A stretch of DNA of 47,084 bases, from assembly GCA_035541015.1 (NCBI GenBank), contig DATLFM010000008.1, positions 1 through 47,084 on the forward strand, read 5' to 3'. This document shows, in pieces, positions 26,033 through 33,788 of the stretch. Position numbers and translations under genes: made by a program. The stretch is from Candidatus Thermoplasmatota archaeon. GTDB taxonomy: Archaea > Thermoplasmatota > SW-10-69-26 > JACQPN01 > JAIVGT01. Under the pieces are notes generated by a model that was not told where the DNA came from, searched no databases, and saw nothing but the letters and a program-made list of their open reading frames with translations. Position 1 is the first letter of the stretch. The number at the start of each line of letters is the position of its first letter.

Positions 26033-27981
26033 CGTCCAGCCGCCCGTCCGAGCCCATCGAAACGAGAACGCCCGACCAGTGGATCCGCGACGAAGGCGTC
26101 GAGACGACGGCCTCCGTCGAAGTGCCCGCGCGCCTCATCGACCAGGTCATCGGGCAGGACCAGGCCGTGGAAGTCGCGATCAAGGCGGCCACGCAGAAGC
26201 GCCACCTCCTGCTCATCGGCGACCCCGGCACGGGCAAGTCCATGATCGCAAAGGCGATGACCGAGCTTCTCCCCAGCGAGAAGCAGGACGACCTCCTCGT
26301 CAGCGCCAACCCCAAGGACCCCAACGAGCCCATCGTGAAGGCCGTGCCCGGAGGCGAGGGGCGCCCCTACATCGCCAAGATCCGCCGCTCCGCGCGGTTC
26401 AAGATCTGGGGGCTTCGCGTCGTCGAGTGGGCGCTCGCCTTTGGCATCCTCGCCTTCGGCCTCGTCTTCTTCGTGCTCAAGGACGACTACATGGCCGTGC
26501 TCATCGCGGTGATCGGCGCGCTCTTCTTTGCCATGATCGTCATGCAGTTCCGCGTCAAGGAGGACAACCTCGTCCCGAAGCTTCTCCTTGAGAACGGAGC
26601 AAAGGCCCGCCCGGCGCCCTACGTCGACGCCACGGGCTCGCACGCCGGCGCGCTCTTTGGCGACGTCCGCCACGACCCCTTCCAGTCCGGCGGCCTCGAG
26701 ACGCCTACGCACCAGCGCGTCGAGGTCGGCGCCATCCACCGAGCGCACAAGGGCATCCTGTTCCTCGACGAGATCAACGTCCTGCGCCTCGAGAGCCAGC
26801 AGGCCCTCCTCACGGCCATGCAGGACCGCCAATATCCCATCGTGGGACAAAGCGAGCGGAGCTCGGGCGCCATGGTGCGCACGACGCCCCTTCCCTGCGA
26901 CTTCATCCTCGTGGCCGCAGGCAACCTCGACGCCGTGCGCGTCGCCGAGCCCGGCAGCAACACGGGCATGCACCCGGCGCTGCGCTCGCGCATCCGCGGG
27001 TACGGCTACGAGGTCTACGTGGCAAGCTCCATGGACGACACGAGCGAGAACCGCCGAAAGCTCGTCCGCTTCGTAGCCCAGGAGGTCGTCCGCGACGGCC
27101 GCATCCCCCACTTCGAGGCCGGCGCCGTGGCGCTTGTCATCCGCGAGGCGCAGCGCCGCGCGGGCCGCTCCGGCAAGCTCACGCTACGCCTGCGCGAGCT
27201 TGGCGGCCTCGTCCGCACGGCCGGCGACATCGCGCGCGAGCAGAGCGCCGCGGCCGTCACGGCCGAGCACGTTCGCGCCGCCAAGCGCACCTCACGCTCG
27301 CTCGAGCAGCAGATCGTCGAGCGCGCGCTCGACAAGCAGCGCGCAAGCGACGCCGTGCGCGTCGAGGGCAGCGTGATCGGCGCGGCCGCGGCCCTGGGCT
27401 TCATGGGCGGCGGCGACGTCGGCGAGCCCGCCGGCGTGGTCGTCCCCTGCGAGGCCGCCGTCACGCCCGCGCGCGACCGCAACGCGGGCACCTTCGTCGC
27501 CAACCGCACGCTCCAGGCGGCAAGCCCCACGGCCGCCGAGAACGTCGAGGCCATCGTGAAGACGCTTCGCGGCGAAGCCGTGAAGGACCTCGACGTCCAC
27601 GTGCAGGCCATCGCCACGGGCGAGGGCATCGAGGCCGAGGGCATCGGCCTTGCCGCCGCCGTCGCGGCGATCTCCGCCGTCGAGCGCGTCCCCGTCGACC
27701 AGCGCTACGCCATGGTGGGCACTCTCACCGTGACGGGGGCGCTGCGCTCCGTCGCGGGCGTCACGCAGATGATCGAGGCCGCCGCCGACGCCGGCTACGC
27801 CGGCGTGCTCGTGCCCGAGAACTCGCGCAAGGACGTGCTCCTCGACGAGGCCGACGCCCGCGTCGAGATCCTCTTTGCCGAGAGCCTCACGGACGTGCTC
27901 TTCGAGGTGCTCGACGCGCCCGAGGAGAAGCGCCGCGAGATCTGCGGGCGCCTGGCCGGAGCGATCGTCGTCAAGCGCTGA
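26029..27981 (+). CDS. lonB: LonB-like membrane AAA+ protein with inactive protease domain
   Basis: A 650-residue homologue of archaeal LonB. Walker A GDPGTGKS is at 64-71, Walker B ILFLDE at 243-248. Two membrane helices inserted in the ATPase domain (about 130-150 and 154-173) are the LonB hallmark, and GMHPALRSRIRGYGYEV (313-329) is conserved. The protease domain (about 440-650) aligns without gaps, but the catalytic Ser of the usual GDSAS motif is Gly538 (EAEGIG) and the catalytic Lys of GGVTxK is Met581 (AGVTQM). It should hydrolyse ATP at the membrane but not cleave peptide bonds by the Lon mechanism. ATG at 26029 overlaps the propeller gene stop (ATGA) and follows AGGAGAG. The 3' end overlaps the convergent methyltransferase by 11 nt. 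Confidence 0.9.
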   Translation: MTSSRPSEPIETRTPDQWIRDEGVETTASVEVPARLIDQVIGQDQAVEVAIKAATQKRHLLLIGDPGTGKSMIAKAMTELLPSEKQDDLLVSANPKDPNEPIVKAVPGGEGRPYIAKIRRSARFKIWGLRVVEWALAFGILAFGLVFFVLKDDYMAVLIAVIGALFFAMIVMQFRVKEDNLVPKLLLENGAKARPAPYVDATGSHAGALFGDVRHDPFQSGGLETPTHQRVEVGAIHRAHKGILFLDEINVLRLESQQALLTAMQDRQYPIVGQSERSSGAMVRTTPLPCDFILVAAGNLDAVRVAEPGSNTGMHPALRSRIRGYGYEVYVASSMDDTSENRRKLVRFVAQEVVRDGRIPHFEAGAVALVIREAQRRAGRSGKLTLRLRELGGLVRTAGDIAREQSAAAVTAEHVRAAKRTSRSLEQQIVERALDKQRASDAVRVEGSVIGAAAALGFMGGGDVGEPAGVVVPCEAAVTPARDRNAGTFVANRTLQAASPTAAENVEAIVKTLRGEAVKDLDVHVQAIATGEGIEAEGIGLAAAVAAISAVERVPVDQRYAMVGTLTVTGALRSVAGVTQMIEAAADAGYAGVLVPENSRKDVLLDEADARVEILFAESLTDVLFEVLDAPEEKRREICGRLAGAIVVKR

Positions 27982-28588
27982 CGCGCCCGGTCGCCACGAG
28001 AAGGTTGAGCCGCAGCGGCCCCCGCGCCACGCGCACGACGACGTCGGCCAGCCCCGCGGCGCGCATGGCCCCGCCAAGATCGTGGACCGACAGGAAGCCC
28101 ACGTGCGAGGGCTCGAAGGCGCGCGCAAGGCCGTTCACGACGCGGTTTCCAAGCCCGTGCGAGGCGAAGTCCTCGACCACGACAAGCCCGCCGGGCGCGA
28201 CGACCCGGCGCATCTCGGCCACGCCAAGGGGCCACGGGTCCCAATGGTGGAGCGAGTTCGTGGTGAACGCGAGCGCAAACGCCCCGTCGCGGAAGGGAAG
28301 GCGCGTCGCGTCGGCGGCCGCGGCGGGAAGCCCCTTGCCGCGCGCGACGGCGGCCATGGGAAGCGCAAGGTCGGCCACCACGGAAAGCGCCGCGCCCCGC
28401 TCGCGCAGAAGCCGCGCGAGCTCGCCCGTCCCGCCGCCTGCGTCGAGGCATCGCTTGCCGCGCACGTCGATGCCCTCGAGCGTGGCCTCGTGCGTGCGGC
28501 GGAAGAATCGCCGCAGCATCGGGCGGTCGTACGACGCGGCGACGCGGGAGAACTGGTCGACGTTTGCGTGCGCGTGTTTTAGGGTCAT
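27971..28588 (-). CDS. Class I SAM-dependent methyltransferase
   Basis: A 205-residue cytoplasmic methyltransferase with a UbiE/Methyltransf_11-like Rossmann domain. Motif I is LDAGGGTGELARLL (about 48-61), an acidic residue ends the second strand (VVADLALP), motif II-like DATRLPFRDGAFA lies at about 94-106, and VAPGGLVVVEDF at about 130. The N-terminus MTLKHAHANVDQFSRVAASYD matches the usual pre-motif region. The substrate is not readable. The ATG at 28588 lies in one copy of a tandem 17-bp repeat, whose other copy creates a six-codon leader (MTLKVL) ending in ATGA over this start. It lies 22 nt downstream of csaA on the same strand. Confidence 0.8.
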   Translation of the reverse strand: MTLKHAHANVDQFSRVAASYDRPMLRRFFRRTHEATLEGIDVRGKRCLDAGGGTGELARLLRERGAALSVVADLALPMAAVARGKGLPAAAADATRLPFRDGAFALAFTTNSLHHWDPWPLGVAEMRRVVAPGGLVVVEDFASHGLGNRVVNGLARAFEPSHVGFLSVHDLGGAMRAAGLADVVVRVARGPLRLNLLVATGRVSA

Positions 28589-28609
28589 AAAACTTTTAGG
28601 GTCATAAAA
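28577..28609 (-). repeat. Tandem AT-rich repeat containing duplicated start codon
   Basis: TTTTAGGGTCATAAAA occurs twice, at 28577-28592 and 28594-28609, separated by one C. On the minus strand each copy contains ATGACCCTAAAA, so the methyltransferase start region (M-T-L-K) is duplicated. The upstream copy opens a frame of six codons that stops on TGA overlapping the real ATG. Confidence 0.75.
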
Positions 28610-28610
28610 A

Positions 28611-28943
28611 TCAGGCGATCCTCGATCCAAGCGTGGCCTCCGCGTCCGGCTGGAGGAGCACGACGCGCCCGTCTTGCTCCACCGCCCCGAGCACGAGGAC
28701 CTCGCTCTCGACGCCCGCCACGTTGCGGGGCGGGAAGTTGACGACGGCGACGACCTGCCGGCCGACGAGCTCTTCCGGCTTGTACCACGGGCGCACGGCG
28801 GCGCTGCTCGTCTTCACGCCAAGCGGGCCAAAGTCGATGCGCAGCGCATAGCTGGGCTTTCGCGCCTTCTCGCTGACGCGCGCTTCGAGGACGCGGCCCA
28901 CTCGAATGTCGATCTTCTGGAAGTCGGCGACTTCGATCGGCAT
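28611..28943 (-). CDS. csaA: CsaA-type tRNA-binding-domain protein
   Basis: A 110-residue protein of the CsaA family, an OB-fold EMAP-II/MetRS-C-like domain. In bacteria CsaA is described as a chaperone with export-related activity. Conserved family stretches cover nearly the full length: DFQKIDIRVGRVLEA, EKARKPSYALRIDFGPLG, KTSSAAVRPWY, ELVGRQVVAVVNFPPRNV, and SEVLVLGA near the end. Length equals that of CsaA if the ATG at 28943 is used; a TTG nine codons upstream is less likely. It precedes the methyltransferase gene by 22 nt and may form an operon with it. Confidence 0.88.
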   Translation of the reverse strand: MPIEVADFQKIDIRVGRVLEARVSEKARKPSYALRIDFGPLGVKTSSAAVRPWYKPEELVGRQVVAVVNFPPRNVAGVESEVLVLGAVEQDGRVVLLQPDAEATLGSRIA

Positions 28944-29081
28944 CGCGCGGGCACGGACGTTCGTCGTCAAGAACGTTGGGTCGGACGTCCGGGAGCGTTT
29001 CCCGTTTGCGGCGGCGCGTGCGCGGGCACCGGCGTGCCGCCGCCGCGCGCGTCCGCCGCGGCTTTGTCCCTCGGTGCGCGG

Positions 29082-30407
29082 TCAGACCTCGGTGCCCACC
29101 ACCGGACCGTTTCGGCTGGCGCCGACGCACAGGGATGCCGTCTCGCAATCCACTCGCTGGAAGCCCGCGGCAAGGCACAGGATCGCGTCTCCGCACCGCG
29201 CGGTCCGATCGGAACTCACCGCGATGCAGACGATGGCCACACCGTCGCACGCGGCGTCGCCGCCGCGCGCGATGGCAAGGCCCAATCCCGAACCAAAGCA
29301 GGGACGCGATGTGGCGGATCCTTGGCCCGAAACGGCGATCTCTCCTTGCGCCGCAGACCCCGTGCGCACGTCCGTTAGGACCCCGCCGCCCACGCAGGGA
29401 ACCTGCGCGTCGACGTCGACGCCTCCGAAATCGTCGACGTCTCGGATTCGGTAGGAGCCTCCGACCGGGTCCCAACCGGCGATCGGGAAGCCGGCGCCCC
29501 CGGCCTCTGCGTCAATCGACCTGCCGTAGGTCGTGATCCGCCCCACCGGCGTCGTGCGGAGGTTTCCGTCGGGGAGAGGCTCGACGACGATGAACGGGTC
29601 GCTCCACCAACCGAGGCACGCGCCAGCCGCGCATGCGGCGGGACCCGTGGCGTGGAGGGGATCCGGAACGAGGAGCGGCTCCATGGGGGACGAGCGCACC
29701 GGAGCGGGACGATCGTCGCGGAACCTGAGCTCGAGGACGCTTCCGGCACCGGGGGCAAGGACGCGGACCGCTTCCTCGATGCCGGGAATGGGGATCGGTG
29801 CCACGACGTCTCCAAACGACGGGCGGGCTTCGTCGTGGGGCCCGCCCAGCCGCGACCAGGCGTAGCCGACGTACCGCCGGTCAGCCGGTCCCTCTCGTTC
29901 GGACACGAACCAGCGCAGCTCGCGGATGGTGGCGCCGTCGTTGTGCCCTTGCTCGCCTTCCACGATGGGGCAGTTCGCGTTGACGATGAGCGTCCGCGGC
30001 GTTACGAACAGGCGACTACCGTATTCGAGGGCGCCCGGCGCGCCCATGAACCGGTCTTCGTTGCAGTCCCTCCAGACGCCGTAATGCGCAAAGATGCGGT
30101 AGACGGCGGCGATCGTTCCCACGCCCGGGACCGCCGTCGGAGGCACGGCCTCCTGCAGGACGTGCGCGTCGAGGTATGCGCGCCGCATCGACGTCGTCGC
30201 GCTCGTCCAAAGGCCCACTCGGTCCTCCGGCTGGTTGGGCTCGGGGTACGCGCCGTTGCCCCATCCGGCGGAGGCCACGATGGCCTGGCGGTACGGAACA
30301 TACGTTTCCGCGGGGTCCCCCGAGGCCCCCGGCGCCATGCTGGCAAGCGCCATCGACACGACAATCGCGATCCGAAGCACGGCGACCCGGGATCCGGTCT
30401 TCTCCAA
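29082..30407 (-). CDS. Secreted protein of unknown function with Cys-rich C-terminus
   Basis: A 441-residue exported protein: basic N-terminus MEKTGSRVAVLR, hydrophobic core, probable cleavage near GASG (about 30). The body (about 35-340) has few distinctive motifs; it is Trp/Tyr/Pro-rich with three Cys pairs. The last 100 residues are Gly/Ala/Cys-rich with seven Cys (PCFG, ACDG, VCIA, RCGD, LCLA, DCET, LCVG), probably disulphide-bonded. The start is TTG at 30407, preceded by GGTGTGAC; GTG at 30383 is an alternative. Divergent from a membrane-anchored winged-helix regulator at 30571 with a shared promoter region. No family recognised. Confidence 0.6.
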   Translation of the reverse strand: MEKTGSRVAVLRIAIVVSMALASMAPGASGDPAETYVPYRQAIVASAGWGNGAYPEPNQPEDRVGLWTSATTSMRRAYLDAHVLQEAVPPTAVPGVGTIAAVYRIFAHYGVWRDCNEDRFMGAPGALEYGSRLFVTPRTLIVNANCPIVEGEQGHNDGATIRELRWFVSEREGPADRRYVGYAWSRLGGPHDEARPSFGDVVAPIPIPGIEEAVRVLAPGAGSVLELRFRDDRPAPVRSSPMEPLLVPDPLHATGPAACAAGACLGWWSDPFIVVEPLPDGNLRTTPVGRITTYGRSIDAEAGGAGFPIAGWDPVGGSYRIRDVDDFGGVDVDAQVPCVGGGVLTDVRTGSAAQGEIAVSGQGSATSRPCFGSGLGLAIARGGDAACDGVAIVCIAVSSDRTARCGDAILCLAAGFQRVDCETASLCVGASRNGPVVGTEV

Positions 30408-30537
30408 GCGTCACACCGACCCGCGGGCTCCCCTTCGCGAGGCTTGAATTCCTTCCGTCGCCGGCCGAATCCGTCTGCTCTCCCGTCTTAACGCTTCTCC
30501 TCGCCCGACCGAATTGAGCGCGGCTTGTCATAGAACG

Positions 30538-30543
30538 TTTAAG
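30538..30543 (+). promoter_or_regulatory. TATA-like box of regulator copy 4
   Basis: TTTAAG, within CGTTTAAGCTT, is centred about 30 nt before the ATG at 30571, allowing a leader of only a few bases. It is the clearest AT-rich box in the 30408-30570 divergent spacer. Confidence 0.45.
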
Positions 30544-30570
30544 CTTGGCGCGGAGCGAAGGAAGATCGGA

Positions 30571-31764
30571 ATGCAACGGTCCGTTCTCGCCGCGTCGGTA
30601 TTCTTGGCCCTCCTGGCCGCGCTGCCGGGGATTGCGTCGGCTGCCGGAGCCGATCTCAAATGGCACGAAGCCGACGCTGCGGCCAAGGCCGCCGCCGGGC
30701 CTTTCGTCGCGCGCCCGCCCGGCCTCGCGGCGGCGGTCGCGGCCTCCAACGAGCCCTTCGCGGGGGCAAACGGGGTCGGCGCAAGCCGGGCGCAATGGCC
30801 GGTCGCCCACGAGGTCGTCCAAGTGGACGTCCGCTCCGTGCTGGCTCCGCTGCCCGACGAAGCGGCTCCCCTTCTCGACCAGGACCTTTCCGCGCTGCGG
30901 GAGCTCCCGCTCGTCGACGTGCAGTCGCCGCCGACCTTGCGGCATCTCGCGCGCCTGCTCGTGGACGATGCGCACGCGCCGGTCGCCTCCGCGCTTCCTT
31001 CCTTCGACGAGTCCGCGGGGTCGGACGCTCGTGACCTCGACGCGGCGGTCGCTGCGGACGGCGAGCGGACGGAGCATGGCTCCGTGCAGGCGCGGCCGCA
31101 CGGCCACGCTCTCGCCCGCGCGCCGGAGGCCTCTGCGAACGCCTTCCCATCGACCGTCGCGGACTTCCGCGGGGACACGATCTCCTTGCTCACGGGCGCG
31201 GGCGCGCTCCTCTTGGCCGCGGTCGCGGTCTACTCGCGTCTTCGCCGCGAAGCGGTCGCGCAGCAGGAGATGCGCGCGCGGGTGCTCGAGCTCGTGGGCG
31301 AAACTCCGGCCGCGCGTGCTTCCCCGATCGCCCGCGCCTTGGGCGTCCACCCGACGACCGTTGCCTACCACCTGCGGACGCTCGAGCGCCACGGCTTCGT
31401 GGTCGCAAAGGCGACGCCCCGCGGCCGCGTCTACTTCGCGGCGGGCGCGGCCGATTCGGCGACGACGATGGACCAGGCGCAGGCCGCGGCGCTTGGCGAC
31501 TCCACCGTCGAGTTTGCCCGCTTCGTCGGCGACCGGCGCGGCATCACGCAGGTGCAGGCGGCGCGCGAGCTTGGCCTTGCCCCGTCGACGGTTTGCGAGC
31601 GCGTCGGGACGCTTCGCCGGATCGGATGGATCGAATCCAGCGCCGAAGGCGGGCTTCGCGCGACGCCGCGCGGGTTGCTCGCGCTGGCCAGGATCCTTAC
31701 GCCGGCAGCTCCTGCGGCCCGCGCACCTTCTCGCCGGGAATCTTTACCGGATATTCGCCCGTGA
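30571..31764 (+). CDS. Membrane-anchored tandem winged-helix regulator (copy 4)
   Basis: A 397-residue one-pass protein. Signal peptide 1-24 (ends IASA); external region about 25-203, acidic and Ala-rich, no Cys; membrane helix about 204-224. First winged helix about 234-292 (GVHPTTVAYHLRTLERHGFV), second about 305-368 (LAPSTVCERVGTLRRIGWI). It is the most divergent of the four copies but has the same architecture. The ATG at 30571 is about 30 nt after TTTAAG, a TATA-like box; an upstream GTG would spoil the signal peptide. The last 68 nt overlap the convergent purF gene. Confidence 0.75.
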   Translation: MQRSVLAASVFLALLAALPGIASAAGADLKWHEADAAAKAAAGPFVARPPGLAAAVAASNEPFAGANGVGASRAQWPVAHEVVQVDVRSVLAPLPDEAAPLLDQDLSALRELPLVDVQSPPTLRHLARLLVDDAHAPVASALPSFDESAGSDARDLDAAVAADGERTEHGSVQARPHGHALARAPEASANAFPSTVADFRGDTISLLTGAGALLLAAVAVYSRLRREAVAQQEMRARVLELVGETPAARASPIARALGVHPTTVAYHLRTLERHGFVVAKATPRGRVYFAAGAADSATTMDQAQAAALGDSTVEFARFVGDRRGITQVQAARELGLAPSTVCERVGTLRRIGWIESSAEGGLRATPRGLLALARILTPAAPAARAPSRRESLPDIRP

Positions 31765-33106
31765 GGCATCCCAGGCAAAGGTCGCGTTTTTGGATGCCGA
31801 TGGCCTCGACGAGGCCTTTCTCGGAGAGGTAGGCGAGGCTGTCGGCGCCGATCATCGCGGCGATCTCGGGGATCGACTTTGACGAGGCGACGAGCTCCTC
31901 GCGCGTGGGCATGTCGATGCCAAGGTAGCAGGGCGACTTGATGGGCGGGCTTCCGATGCGAACGTGGACCTCGCGCGCGCCGGCGTCGCGCAGCATCTGC
32001 ACGATGCGGCGCATGGTCGTGCCGCGCACGATCGAGTCGTCGACGAGCACGACGCGCTTTCCCTTCACGACGCTTGGCACGGCGTTGAGCTTGAGCTTCA
32101 CGCCCACCTGGCGGTGCTCCTGGCCGGGCATGATGAAGGTGCGGTGCACGTAGCGGTTCTTCATGAGGCCCTCGGCAAACGGGATGCCCGCGGCCTGGGC
32201 AAAGCCGAGCGCGTGCGTGCGTCCCGAGTCGGGCACGGCCGTGACGATGTCGGCCGAGACGGGCGCCTCCTTGGCGAGGATCTCGCCCAAGCGCATGCGC
32301 ACGTCGTACACGTGGCGCCCGTCGATCACGGAGTCCGCGCGCGCGAAGTACACGTACTCGAACTGGCAGTGCGCCTTCTCCTTGGAGGCCGCGGGCGCGT
32401 GGCTCTTCACGCCGGCCGTGCCGATCTCGAGGATCTCGCCCGGGGCAAGGTCCCGGACGAACGTGGCGCCAAGGATGTCGAGCGCGACGCTCTCGGAGGC
32501 CGCGACGAAGCCGCCGCCGGGAAGCTCGCCGTAGCAGAGGGGCTTGATGCCCAGCGGGTCGCGGACGGCGTACACCGTGTCCCCGATCATGAGCGCAAGC
32601 GAGTAGGAGCCCGTCCATTCGCCCATCGTGCGGCGGATGGCGCGGACGGGGTCCTTCGTCTCGGCAAGCGCGTTGGCGAGCATGCGCACGGCGACCTCGG
32701 AGTCGGTCGTGGAGAGGAAGGCCCAACCCTTGGCCTGCAGGCTCTCGCGCAGCTCGCGCGAGTTCGCGATGTCGCCGTTGTGGCCAAGGCTGATGTCACC
32801 AAAGGCCGAAGAGACGAGGACGGGCTGCGCGTTCTCGATCACGGATCCGCCCGTCGTGCTGTAGCGCACGTGCCCGATGCCCCGGGATCCCGTGAGGCGG
32901 GCGAGCACCTCGGGCGAGAAGACGTTCTCCACAAGCCCCATGCCGCGGTGCGCGCGGGTGGCGCCCGCGTCGTGGACGACGATGCCGGCCGACTCCTGGC
33001 CGCGGTGCTGCAGCGCCATGAGCGCATAGTACAGAAGGGGCGCGGCGTGGCCGGCGGGCAGCACGACGCCCGCGACCCCGCACTTTTCCTTGCGCTCCAT
33101 TTCCAT
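31697..33106 (-). CDS. purF: Amidophosphoribosyltransferase
   Basis: A 469-residue cytoplasmic enzyme catalysing the first committed step of purine synthesis, PRPP plus glutamine to phosphoribosylamine. It has a short propeptide (MEMERKEK) before the glutaminase nucleophile Cys9 in KCGVAGV. Glutaminase motifs HRGQES, GIGHVRYST and LGHNGDIAN follow. The PRTase site is VVLVDDSIVRGTT (about 350) and the C-terminus carries CLTGEYP. Length and layout are normal. The ATG at 33106 has a TATTTG box centred 27 nt upstream. The last 68 nt overlap the convergent regulator gene. No other purine gene is adjacent. Confidence 0.97.
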   Translation of the reverse strand: MEMERKEKCGVAGVVLPAGHAAPLLYYALMALQHRGQESAGIVVHDAGATRAHRGMGLVENVFSPEVLARLTGSRGIGHVRYSTTGGSVIENAQPVLVSSAFGDISLGHNGDIANSRELRESLQAKGWAFLSTTDSEVAVRMLANALAETKDPVRAIRRTMGEWTGSYSLALMIGDTVYAVRDPLGIKPLCYGELPGGGFVAASESVALDILGATFVRDLAPGEILEIGTAGVKSHAPAASKEKAHCQFEYVYFARADSVIDGRHVYDVRMRLGEILAKEAPVSADIVTAVPDSGRTHALGFAQAAGIPFAEGLMKNRYVHRTFIMPGQEHRQVGVKLKLNAVPSVVKGKRVVLVDDSIVRGTTMRRIVQMLRDAGAREVHVRIGSPPIKSPCYLGIDMPTREELVASSKSIPEIAAMIGADSLAYLSEKGLVEAIGIQKRDLCLGCLTGEYPVKIPGEKVRGPQELPA

Positions 33107-33130
33107 GGGGCGACCTAGGAGGGAAGATCC

Positions 33131-33136
33131 TATTTG
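33131..33136 (-). promoter_or_regulatory. TATA box of purF
   Basis: TATTTG on the plus strand (CAAATA on the minus strand) is centred 27.5 nt upstream of the ATG at 33106, consistent with leaderless transcription. Confidence 0.5.
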
Positions 33137-33203
33137 AGCGTTTGGGGCGAAACGAGCCCGCTTGCCAGCGGGCGCTTTTCGGAATCGAGGGCAAACGTCC
33201 CGA

Positions 33204-33209
33204 TTTTAT
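33204..33209 (+). promoter_or_regulatory. TATA box of small membrane protein gene
   Basis: TTTTAT is centred about 27 nt upstream of GTG 33234. It supports that GTG as a leaderless start rather than the earlier in-frame ATG at 33162. Confidence 0.5.
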
Positions 33210-33233
33210 CCCGGCCGCTTCAATACTGCTCCC

Positions 33234-33707
33234 GTGAAGCCTAGCGTCGCGGCCCTGCTGCTCGCCTTGACGGCGGTCGGCCTGCTGCTGCTGCTCGAGT
33301 CCTTCCACGCGCCCACCGAGCTCGACGTGACGCGCGACCCCGCCCGCGCGGCGGTGGGCTTCGCCTACCTTGCGCTGTGCGGGACGTTCGCGGGCGCGCC
33401 TGCGCTTCTCGTCCGCCAGTTCGCGGCGCGTCGCCCCCTCCTGACGGCAGGACTCGCCTTCTGCCTGTGGTCCGTCCTTCTCATCGGCATGATCCTCGTG
33501 GGCCTGCTCTCGCGCGCCACCTTCGGCGCGGCAAGCCCCGTGGGCGGCAGCGGGGCCACCATGGGGGGCCTCGTGGTCCTTTGCTTCGCGGCGGCGGGTT
33601 TCCTCCTCTTCTCGGACCACCTCTGGGCCGGCGGCACGAGCCGCTCCCTGGGCCGGTCGATGGAGCGGGGACGCGAGGCGATGCGCGCCCGCCGACGACG
33701 CGGCTGA
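33234..33707 (+). CDS. Small four-helix membrane protein
   Basis: A 157-residue hydrophobic protein with four predicted membrane helices at about 3-22, 42-60, 68-92 and 103-125, then a basic Arg-rich tail (about 130-157) likely in the cytoplasm. No functional motif is recognised. GTG at 33234 is chosen because the TATA box is 27 nt upstream and the first helix begins directly; an earlier ATG at 33162 would add 24 polar residues. Divergent from purF and followed at 81 nt by the metzincin gene. Confidence 0.6.
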   Translation: MKPSVAALLLALTAVGLLLLLESFHAPTELDVTRDPARAAVGFAYLALCGTFAGAPALLVRQFAARRPLLTAGLAFCLWSVLLIGMILVGLLSRATFGAASPVGGSGATMGGLVVLCFAAAGFLLFSDHLWAGGTSRSLGRSMERGREAMRARRRRG

Positions 33708-33788
33708 GCCACCCGACCGTTGTTTCAAATACGGATTGCGCAAAACATTCTTGAGCCCCCTGGCTGTCGCTCGGGTGGAGGCCTAGCC

